NCBI GenBank assembly: GCA_046261875.1
Contig: JBHENW010000090.1
Location: 1 to 5,405 of the forward strand
DNA length: 5,405 nt
Reading direction: 5' to 3'
Origin: JBHENW01 sp046261875
GTDB lineage: Bacteria > Acidobacteriota > Thermoanaerobaculia > UBA5066 > Gp7-AA6
The stretch's first letter is position 1. The number at the start of each line of letters is the position of its first letter. The translations under genes and the position numbers were made by a program. Positions 1 to 5,405 of this stretch are shown in pieces. The notes under the pieces were generated by a model. It ran no database searches, was not told where the DNA came from, and saw nothing but the letters and a program-made list of their open reading frames with translations.

Positions 1-648
1 CGCCATCTCGTAGAGAATGGATCCGAAGGAGAACTGGTCGGAGCGGAAATCCACTCGCCGGCCGCTCGCCTGCTCCGGCGACATGTAGCCCAGGGTCCCG
101 AGCACGACGCCGGCTTCCGTGCGGTAGCCGCCGATCGTCGGCATGCTGGTCTGGTCCGAGTGCTGCGGGTCCTCGGGCTTGGCGAGACCGAAGTCGAGAA
201 TCTTGACGAACCCGTTGGCCGCAATCATGAGGTTCTCGGGCTTGAGGTCGCGATGCACCATCCCGATCGTGTGCGCGGTCGCCAGACCGTCCGCAGCCTG
301 CGCGGCGAGATCGAGCAGGCGTTTGATCGGCAGCGGACCCGAGACGAGGAGCTCCCGGAGCGTCTGCCCTTCGACGAGCTCCATGCTGATGTAGGAGACC
401 GATTGCTCCCGCCCGATGTCGTGGATCGTGACGATGTTGGGGTGGTTGAGCGCGGAGGCCGACCGCGCTTCCTGCTCGAAGCGCGCCAGGCGTTCCTGGT
501 CCTTGGCGAGCTCGTCCGGCAGGACCTTGATCGCCACGTAACGGCCCAGCCGCGAGTCCCTCGCCCGATAGACTTCCCCCATGCCGCCGGCGCCCAGCGG
601 CGACAGGATCTCGTACGGGCCGAGGCGGGTTCCTTCCGATAAGGCCGT
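1..648 (-). CDS. Ser/Thr protein kinase, N-terminal part (3' end outside window, non-canonical start)
   Basis: This is the kinase domain of a Hanks-type (PknB-like) Ser/Thr kinase, which transfers the ATP gamma-phosphate to Ser/Thr of partner proteins in the cytoplasm. Counting from the ACG at 648-646, the glycine-rich loop GAGGMGEVY is at residues 19-27, the ATP-binding lysine (VAIK) is K41, and the likely alpha-C glutamate is E60. The catalytic loop HRDLKPEN is at 132-139, DFG is at 152-154, and the P+1 motif GYMSPEQ is at 187-193. All catalytic residues are intact, and residue 216 is the last codon in the window. The frame is open back to a TAA at 660-658 but has no ATG, GTG or TTG before the ATG inside the glycine loop. 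By alignment with the paralogue at 4791, translation should begin around ACG-GCC-TTA-TCG-GAA-GGA, where family members typically read M-A-L-S-x-G-T-R-L-G-P-Y. No clear Shine-Dalgarno sequence precedes it. A propeller or TPR C-terminus is expected beyond the left edge but is not seen. Confidence 0.9.
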
Positions 649-681
649 CGGCGGATCTTAACGTTCGAAAGGATGGACGTG
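649..681. promoter_or_regulatory. Short divergent intergenic region between kinase and osmC
   Basis: Only 33 bp separate the inferred kinase start (minus strand) from the osmC ATG (plus strand), so any promoters for the two genes must overlap each other or the coding sequences. The gap contains two overlapping 6-bp palindromes, AACGTT at 660-665 and TTCGAA at 664-669, and the kinase-frame TAA stop at 660-658. I cannot identify convincing -35/-10 boxes. The regulatory role is inferred from position alone. Confidence 0.3.
668..673 (+). promoter_or_regulatory. Candidate Shine-Dalgarno for osmC
   Basis: AAAGGA lies 8 nt upstream of the ATG at 682, a normal spacing. It favours 682 over the in-frame ATG at 673, which overlaps this purine run and has no SD of its own. 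The match to the anti-SD is moderate. Confidence 0.4.
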
Positions 682-1188
682 ATGGACCTCCGGAGCATCC
701 AGAAACCGCTCGAGGAGCGGTATCGCCGCGAGCCGGGTTAGTCGCGGATCACCTTGCGCGCCCGCGGGGAGCAGACCGGCGCCCCCATCGCGTGCTCCGT
801 GGACATCGGGCGCGCGATCTACGAAGCCCAGGCGCGCACCGGCGTGGGAGGCGCCGGAACGGCCGGGTGCTCGGGGGACCCGCTGCTCGGGGCCCTGGCC
901 CCCTGTGCCCAGATCACGTGCCAGATGGTCGCCACGGCGATGGGAATCGAAACCGAGAAGATCGTGGCCTCCGTGGAGGGAGACCTGGATCTCTCCGGCA
1001 CGCTCGGCATCTCGAAAACGGTCCCCGTGGGATTCGAAGAAATCCGGCTGCGCCTCGACGTCGTCGCGCCGCAGGCGACCGCGGAGCAGCTCCAGGCGCT
1101 GCGCGAGAAGACGGAGCAGTATTGCGTCGTGATGCAGACCCTGCGGCGGCCGCCGGCGCTGCGCACCGCATGGAGCGCTTCGTCCTGA
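682..1188 (+). pseudogene. OsmC/Ohr-family protein, frame interrupted by in-frame TAG at 739-741
   Basis: OsmC-family proteins are small cytoplasmic thiol-dependent proteins, many of which reduce organic hydroperoxides. Numbering from ATG 682 gives 168 codons plus a TGA stop, with the interrupting TAG as codon 20. Family signals are the block LLGALAPCAQITCQMVATAM with C75 and C80, the block VEGDLDLSGTLGI followed by VPVGFEEIRLRL, and the C-terminal EQYCVVMQTLRRPP with C148. C75 and C148 align with the usual two redox cysteines. The 19 codons before the TAG (MDLRSIQKPLEERYRREPG) and those after it (SRITLRARG) read as one continuous family-like N-terminus, so the stop looks like a point lesion rather than a wrong start. 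The candidate SD also sits before 682. If translation reinitiates, TTG at 754 is the first near-start, but it has no SD and would remove the first beta-strand. The frame downstream is intact, so decay is recent, or the TAG is a sequencing error or is read through. The 3' end overlaps the serine hydrolase gene by 19 bp. Confidence 0.8.
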
Positions 1189-2132
1189 AGCTCCCGCGGC
1201 TATGGCCGGCGGCGGCCCTCCTCGCGCTCGCCCTCGCTCCGTCGAGCGGTCGCGAGTCGCTCGAGAGCCGGATCGCCGCGCGGGTCCGGCGCTTCGAAGG
1301 GACGATGGGGGTCGCGGCGAAGAACCTCGACACTGGCGAAGAGATTTCCGTCAACGGAGACGCGCGCTTCCCCACGGCGAGCCTGATCAAGGTCGCGGTG
1401 ATGGTCGAGGTCCACCACAAGATCGCCGAAGGGAAGTTCGCGCGCGACACCGTGCGGCCGCTCGCCGAGTCGGACAAGGCCGGCGACGAGCCGGTCGTAC
1501 TCAACCAGCTCCACGCCGGCCTGCCGCTGACGGTCGCGGACCTGCTCGCCCTGATGATCGCCTTCTCGGACAACACGGCGACGAACATGCTCGTGGGGCT
1601 CGTGGGAACGGCCAACGTGGACCGCCGCATGGAAAGCTACGGGCTTCCCAACACGAAGCTCTTCCGCCCGACCTTCCGCGACGGCAAGGCGGACGTCTTC
1701 CCGGAGCTGGAGAAGGAGTTCGGGCTCGGCATGACGACGCCAAAGGAGGCGGCGCGGCTCTTCGAGCTCATCGCGGAGGGAAAAGCCGTGAGCCGGGCGG
1801 TCTCCGACGAGATGCTCGCCCTCCTGGAGCGGCAGCAGGACCGCGCCATGATCCCGCGTTCGCTCCCCTGGGACCGGGACCGGATCGTCGTGGCGAACAA
1901 GACCGGCTGGGACGAGGAGAAGGTCCCGGATGCGAAGGGCTTCCGGGGGGAGATCCGGACCGACGCGGCCTACGTGCGTGGGCCGAGATCGCGGTTCGTG
2001 ATCGCGATCTGCGCGCGCCGCGGGAAAGACCGCCGCCCGACGGCCGACAACGCCGCCCTCCTCGCCGGAGCGGAGATCTCGCGGATCGTTTACGACGCCT
2101 TCGAAAAGGCGGCCCCGCCGAAACGGCGCTGA
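1170..2132 (+). CDS. Secreted class A beta-lactamase-like serine hydrolase
   Basis: A 320-residue member of the serine beta-lactamase/penicillin-binding fold (Beta-lactamase2-like group). Such enzymes acylate an active-site serine and either hydrolyse beta-lactams or act on peptidoglycan-type or other substrates. A signal peptide is visible: a basic n-region (R3, K7, R10), a hydrophobic core at about 13-23 (PAAALLALALA) and a small-residue stretch APSSG. There is no lipobox Cys, so a periplasmic product is expected. Active-site motifs are SxxK with S71 and K74 (TASLIK), SDN at 133-135 (FSDNTATN) and KTG at 244-246 (ANKTGWD). After TKLFRP the position that aligns with Glu166 is T168; the ExxLN motif is absent and the omega-loop region (about 165-190) is longer than in TEM-type enzymes. 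ATG 1170 was chosen because it directly precedes the signal peptide. No SD is visible, so translational coupling to the overlapping osmC frame is likely. Whether it confers beta-lactam resistance cannot be decided from sequence. Confidence 0.88.
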   Translation: MERFVLKLPRLWPAAALLALALAPSSGRESLESRIAARVRRFEGTMGVAAKNLDTGEEISVNGDARFPTASLIKVAVMVEVHHKIAEGKFARDTVRPLAESDKAGDEPVVLNQLHAGLPLTVADLLALMIAFSDNTATNMLVGLVGTANVDRRMESYGLPNTKLFRPTFRDGKADVFPELEKEFGLGMTTPKEAARLFELIAEGKAVSRAVSDEMLALLERQQDRAMIPRSLPWDRDRIVVANKTGWDEEKVPDAKGFRGEIRTDAAYVRGPRSRFVIAICARRGKDRRPTADNAALLAGAEISRIVYDAFEKAAPPKRR

Positions 2133-2145
2133 ATCCGGGCCTTCC

Positions 2146-4791
2146 TCATTTCTCCTTTTCCAGGGCCGCCTGCCAGTTGAGGATCACGCGCAGAGGCGAC
2201 TCGCGGACCCTATCCAGGGGCATGCTGATCAGGAACCGCGATCCGTCTGGCGTCACGTCGTAGTTCTCGATCTCGGTGTCCGTCTGAAAGAGCGGAACGG
2301 GAGCGCCGGCCGCCCAGCGCGCTCCGGGGGTCACGGGAACGGCCATGAGGGAGTTCCCGGGAGCGGCGTAGTAGAGCTCCTTCCCATCCCGCCTCCACCG
2401 GGGCCGCGTGCCGCCGCTCGGAGAGATGCGGCGTTTCTCTCCCCCGCCTTCCGTCAGCGCGGCGTAGACCTCGGGAGTTCCCGATTCGTCCGATTCGAAC
2501 GCGATCCATCGCCCATCCGGCGAGAAGCGCGGGTTGGCTTCGTCAAATCGCGTCTGGACCCACGCGAAAGGCTTCCGCTCCCCCTGGAGGGGCAGGAGCC
2601 AGATGTCCCGCGCCGTATGGTACCTCCCGTACATGAGCAGCCGGCCGTCGGGCGAGATGTCCTCGGGTTGCTCCAAGCCAGGCCCCCCGAGGAGCGTTCT
2701 TTCGCCCCTCGCCGTTCCGAGGGCCACTTCGTAGATGTCCGGCGGCCCCATGCGATCCGAGCGGTAGATGAGCCTCGATCCGTCGGGCGCCCAGACGGGC
2801 AGGGCCTCGTCGACCGGATCCGAATGGAGCCGCGTGGCCACCCCGCGTGGCACGTCGAAAACCCAGACGTCCGAGGTGCCCGTCCGCGGATCTCCGATGT
2901 CTACCGCGACGCGCTCCCCTTCGGGAGAAATCCGCAGGCCGTCGATCACGGCCGGTTGACCCAGCTGGCCGATCTCCTTCCCCTGCCGATTGAGCCAGGC
3001 CAGCCGCGAGGGTGGCGCCGCCGTCTGATAGGCAATCGCTCCGGTTTGCGAGACGGAGAACGCCGCGTGGCTCGGTCCGAAGAAGTAGTACACGCCGGAG
3101 GCCAGCCGTTGGGGGCTTCCGTGGAGCTCCGCTTTGCGCTCGTCGAAAGCCTGTGCGAAGAGGGCGCTGTCCCGGACGTAAAGCAGGTATCCCGGCGGCG
3201 CGTACTCGACGCGCGAGCTCAAGCGGGCGACGGCGCGGTTCTCCTTCGAGTCGAGGGATGCCGCCCGCAGCTCGCGGAACTGAACCGCCCGACCCGGATT
3301 CGCATTGACGAGGTAAAGGAATCGCCTTCCGTCCTGCAGGAAATGCGGCCAGATGTGATTCACCTCGTTCTCCAAACGAACGGGGGAAGTCACCGACACC
3401 GCTTCTCCCCCCGAGTCGGCCACGCGGAATATGCCCGGCGGTTCGAGTCCCGAAAAGAGAATCGTCCCGTCCCGGCTCCACGTGCCGACCAGAGCGAACG
3501 GAGCGTCGCAAAGCTCGACGGGAGGACCTCCCGTGGAAGGGATCTTCTTCAACTTGCCGTCGGCGTAGAAAGCAATGAACCGGCTGTCGGGCGACCAGAA
3601 ATGGGCCGAGGCGTCGAGTGACCCCTCGAGCTCGACCGCCTCTTCCGAGTCCAGCGCGCGGACGTAGAGGTGCCGCCGCCCCCGGGAGAAAACTTCGATC
3701 CCGAGCCGCGTCCCGTCGGGCGAGATCGAGAACCCGCGGGAGACCTCGGAGGGCGCATACGCCGCTCCGGCGGGCAGCGACACGGTGAATCGCACGGGCC
3801 GGCCGTCGGGATCGCCCGCCCGGCCGCCGGTCATGAAGCGGCCGAGCGCCCAGGCCAGGGCGAGGGCCAGAGCGCCCGCCGTGACCAGCAGCGGCTTGCG
3901 GCCGGGCCGCGAGGGCGCCGGTCTCGCGGCAACCTGCGGCCCCGACCAGCCTCCCGCTACCGACTGCAGGTCGAAAGCCATGTCGCGCGCGGACTGGAAC
4001 CGCTCGCTCGGGCTCTTCTCCAGGCAGTGGCGGACGAGCCGGTCGAGCGCGGGCGCGAGGGCCGGATCGGCGATCGAAAGCTCGGGAGGCTCCTTCTGGA
4101 CGATGGCCGCCATCGTCTCCGCCGGAGAGTCGCCGCGGAAGGCGCGCTGCCCGGTCAGCATCTCGTAGAGGACCGAGCCGAAGGAAAAGATGTCGGAGCG
4201 GTGATCCACCGGCTGTCCGCGCACCTGCTCCGGCGACATGTAGCCGGCGGTCCCCATGACGACGCCGGGCTCGGTGCCTGCGGATGCCGTCGGGACCCGC
4301 GTGCCTTCCGGCTCGGGCATGGTCACCTTCGCCAGACCGAAGTCGAGTATTTTCACCCGCCCCTCGGCCGTGATGAAGAGGTTCTCGGGCTTGAGGTCGC
4401 GGTGCGCGATCCCCTTCTCGTGCGCGGCCGCGAGCCCCTGGGCCACCTGGACCGCGTAGTCGAGCGCCTTGCGGGCCGGCAGGGCCCCGGACGCGAGACG
4501 CTCCCGCAGGGTCTGGCCCTCGAGGAGCTCCATGACGGCGTAGGCCGTGACGTCCTCCCGTCCGAAATCGTGAATGGCGAGGATGTTCGGGTGGGAAAGG
4601 GAGGCGACGGCCCGGGCTTCCCGCTCGAACCGCGCGAGCGAGGCCGGGTCGAGGGCCAGCTTTTCCGGCAGGACCTTCACGGCGACCTCACGCCCGAGCT
4701 TCGTGTCCCGCGCCCGGTACACCTCCCCCATCCCGCCCGCGCCGAGCGGCGCGAGGATCTCGTAGGGTCCGAGGCGAATTCCGGGTTTCAT
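2146..4791 (-). CDS. Membrane-anchored Ser/Thr protein kinase with TolB/WD40-like propeller
   Basis: A complete 881-residue sensor-type kinase. The N-terminal Hanks kinase domain (about 10-275) has the glycine loop GAGGMGEVY at 17-25, catalytic lysine K39 (VAVK), E58 of helix C, HRDLKPEN at 130-137, DFG at 150-152, and GYMSPEQ at 183-189, so it should be active. A Pro/Arg-rich linker (about 285-299) leads to one hydrophobic helix at about 300-320 (PLLVTAGALALALAWALGRF). Basic residues just before it (R295, R298, K299) place the kinase in the cytoplasm and the remainder outside. Residues about 330-870 form a PD40/TolB-like propeller, with SPDG-type blade motifs at about 357, 400, 439, 622, 668, 713, 757, 800 and 847. 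The tail DVTPDGSRF…VILNWQAALEK resembles the end of the upstream protein. The ATG at 4791 gives the family-typical N-terminus with GPYEIL near residue 10; no strong SD is visible. The gene starts 10 bp after the upstream same-strand gene ends, suggesting cotranscription, and converges on the serine hydrolase gene. Target and ligand are unknown. Confidence 0.95.
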   Translation of the reverse strand: MKPGIRLGPYEILAPLGAGGMGEVYRARDTKLGREVAVKVLPEKLALDPASLARFEREARAVASLSHPNILAIHDFGREDVTAYAVMELLEGQTLRERLASGALPARKALDYAVQVAQGLAAAHEKGIAHRDLKPENLFITAEGRVKILDFGLAKVTMPEPEGTRVPTASAGTEPGVVMGTAGYMSPEQVRGQPVDHRSDIFSFGSVLYEMLTGQRAFRGDSPAETMAAIVQKEPPELSIADPALAPALDRLVRHCLEKSPSERFQSARDMAFDLQSVAGGWSGPQVAARPAPSRPGRKPLLVTAGALALALAWALGRFMTGGRAGDPDGRPVRFTVSLPAGAAYAPSEVSRGFSISPDGTRLGIEVFSRGRRHLYVRALDSEEAVELEGSLDASAHFWSPDSRFIAFYADGKLKKIPSTGGPPVELCDAPFALVGTWSRDGTILFSGLEPPGIFRVADSGGEAVSVTSPVRLENEVNHIWPHFLQDGRRFLYLVNANPGRAVQFRELRAASLDSKENRAVARLSSRVEYAPPGYLLYVRDSALFAQAFDERKAELHGSPQRLASGVYYFFGPSHAAFSVSQTGAIAYQTAAPPSRLAWLNRQGKEIGQLGQPAVIDGLRISPEGERVAVDIGDPRTGTSDVWVFDVPRGVATRLHSDPVDEALPVWAPDGSRLIYRSDRMGPPDIYEVALGTARGERTLLGGPGLEQPEDISPDGRLLMYGRYHTARDIWLLPLQGERKPFAWVQTRFDEANPRFSPDGRWIAFESDESGTPEVYAALTEGGGEKRRISPSGGTRPRWRRDGKELYYAAPGNSLMAVPVTPGARWAAGAPVPLFQTDTEIENYDVTPDGSRFLISMPLDRVRESPLRVILNWQAALEKEK

Positions 4792-4801
4792 CGGAATCGA
4801 C

Positions 4802-5405
4802 TCAATTCTTGCTCGGCAGACGCCGCTTGAGATCGTCGATCCATCCCAGCACGACGACGAGCGGCATGGGAGGCAGATCCGGATAGGCCGGCCGGATCAG
4901 GACAAAACGCTGGCCGTCGGGAGTGACGTCGAAGGCATCGAACGGCCCTTCGAAGAGGACCCTGGGAACGCTCGCGCGAGGCTCCGGGGCCGTCTCGATA
5001 GAAGCCGCCATCAGCTTGTTGCCGCTCTGGAAATAAAGCTCTCGCCCGTCCGGCGACCACACCGGGTCCGTTCCTCCGTTCGCCGATATCTGGGACTTTC
5101 CAGCGGGACCGGGGTACCGCGCGACGTACACCTCGAGGCGGCCGGACTCATTCGAGTGGTAGGCCATCCATCTTCCGTCCGAGGAAAGCCGTGCGGCGTC
5201 CTCTAAAGAGGGAGTCGCAAGGATCTGGCGCGTCGTTCGGTCACCGTCGAGGGAAAGCTCGGATAGGTCAACGCCGGTCCGGGAGAACTGCTCAGAAACG
5301 ATGAGAGTCCGCCCGTCGGGAGACCAGGAACTGGCCATCGGCCACTCGGACGTCATCCTCGTCAGCTGCTCGGGCTCGGCGCTCCGATCCGTCGGCACCC
5401 AGAAG
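4802..5405 (-). CDS. C-terminal TolB/WD40-like propeller of a probable Ser/Thr kinase (5' end outside window)
   Basis: The last 200 residues of a protein entering from the right edge; the first complete codon is 5404-5402 and the frame is open, so the GTG at 5398 is not a real start (it reads …FWVPTDRSAEPEQLT). Four PD40-type blade motifs are visible: SSWSPDGRTL, RLSSDGRWMAYHSNESG, VWSPDGRELYF and DVTPDGQRFVLI. The ending PLVVVLGWIDDLKRRLP is the C-terminal signature of Acidobacteria-type kinase/propeller proteins and parallels the tail of the neighbouring complete kinase. The propeller probably senses or binds a ligand outside the membrane or mediates protein contacts. A kinase domain upstream is inferred from this resemblance and not seen; a stand-alone TolB-like protein or a transcriptional-regulator/propeller fusion is possible. 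It ends with TGA 10 bp before the next kinase gene. Confidence 0.85.
   Translation of the reverse strand, partial: FWVPTDRSAEPEQLTRMTSEWPMASSWSPDGRTLIVSEQFSRTGVDLSELSLDGDRTTRQILATPSLEDAARLSSDGRWMAYHSNESGRLEVYVARYPGPAGKSQISANGGTDPVWSPDGRELYFQSGNKLMAASIETAPEPRASVPRVLFEGPFDAFDVTPDGQRFVLIRPAYPDLPPMPLVVVLGWIDDLKRRLPSKN

Noticed and set aside
160..698. Open frames on both strands across the left kinase, including a minus-strand frame starting with ATG at 698
   Set aside because: The encoded residues are Arg/Ser-rich and resemble nothing; they are out-of-frame shadows of the kinase. The 698 start could join the kinase only through a frameshift, and the paralogue shows no such N-terminal extension.
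754..756. TTG at 754 as the genuine osmC start
   Set aside because: It has no SD, would remove the first strand of the domain, and ignores the family-like residues encoded upstream, in frame, from ATG 682. It is kept only as a possible reinitiation site.
792..1169. Extending the serine hydrolase start upstream to ATG 792
   Set aside because: The extension is an out-of-frame reading of osmC, and it would bury the signal peptide that begins at ATG 1170.
914..1743. Minus-strand open frames opposite osmC and the serine hydrolase
   Set aside because: They are low-complexity Arg/Ser/Ala-rich shadows; the plus-strand frames carry family motifs and active-site residues.
2108..2160. Hairpins GGCGG/CCGCC (2108-2119) and CGCCG-AAA-CGGCG (2116-2128) as a terminator between the convergent genes
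   Set aside because: The stems are only 5 bp, overlap one another and the last hydrolase codons, and are not followed directly by a T tract; such stems are common in GC-rich DNA.
2617..4830. Long plus-strand open frames antisense to the complete kinase (2617-3621 and 3670-4830)
   Set aside because: Long antisense frames are expected opposite GC-rich genes with strong third-position bias. Their translations are rich in Arg/Gly/Pro/Asp with no recognisable motif, while the minus-strand frame encodes a complete kinase and propeller.

Overview
The window is GC-rich and densely coding, and it looks like an Acidobacteriota-type genome. The main reason is the gene content. It holds three same-strand Hanks-type Ser/Thr kinases of the 'RLGPYEIL…GAGGMGEVYRARD' type. 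One of them clearly carries a C-terminal TolB/WD40-like (PD40) propeller, and another is visible only as such a propeller. Tandem expansions of this architecture are typical of Acidobacteriota. Myxobacteria or another soil phylum cannot be excluded from 5.4 kb.

Layout from left to right. (1) Minus strand, 648 down to 1: the first 216 codons of a Ser/Thr kinase that runs off the left edge. Its reading frame has no ATG, GTG or TTG at the expected N-terminus; an ACG sits where the start should be. (2) A 33-bp divergent junction at 649-681. (3) Plus strand, 682-1188: an OsmC/Ohr-family gene whose frame is interrupted by an in-frame TAG at codon 20. (4) Plus strand, 1170-2132: a secreted class A beta-lactamase-like serine hydrolase that overlaps the end of osmC by 19 bp. 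It keeps the SxxK, SDN and KTG motifs but has no Glu at the usual Glu166 position. (5) A 13-bp convergent gap. (6) Minus strand, 4791-2146: a complete 881-residue membrane-anchored kinase with a TolB-like propeller. (7) Minus strand, from the right edge to 4802: the C-terminal propeller of another protein, probably a paralogous kinase, ending 10 bp before gene 6 begins. Genes 7 and 6 probably form one transcription unit.

Functionally, the propeller kinases look like transmembrane sensors with a cytoplasmic kinase and an extracytoplasmic propeller. The osmC/serine-hydrolase pair is inserted between them on the opposite strand. A functional link between the pair and the kinases is only guilt by proximity.

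I see no RNA genes, CRISPR array, insertion sequence or convincing terminator. I found no clear evidence of an undescribed system. The most informative oddities are the two single-base-repairable defects within 100 bp of each other at the kinase/osmC junction (ACG instead of ATG, and an internal TAG) and the atypical omega-loop region of the beta-lactamase homologue.
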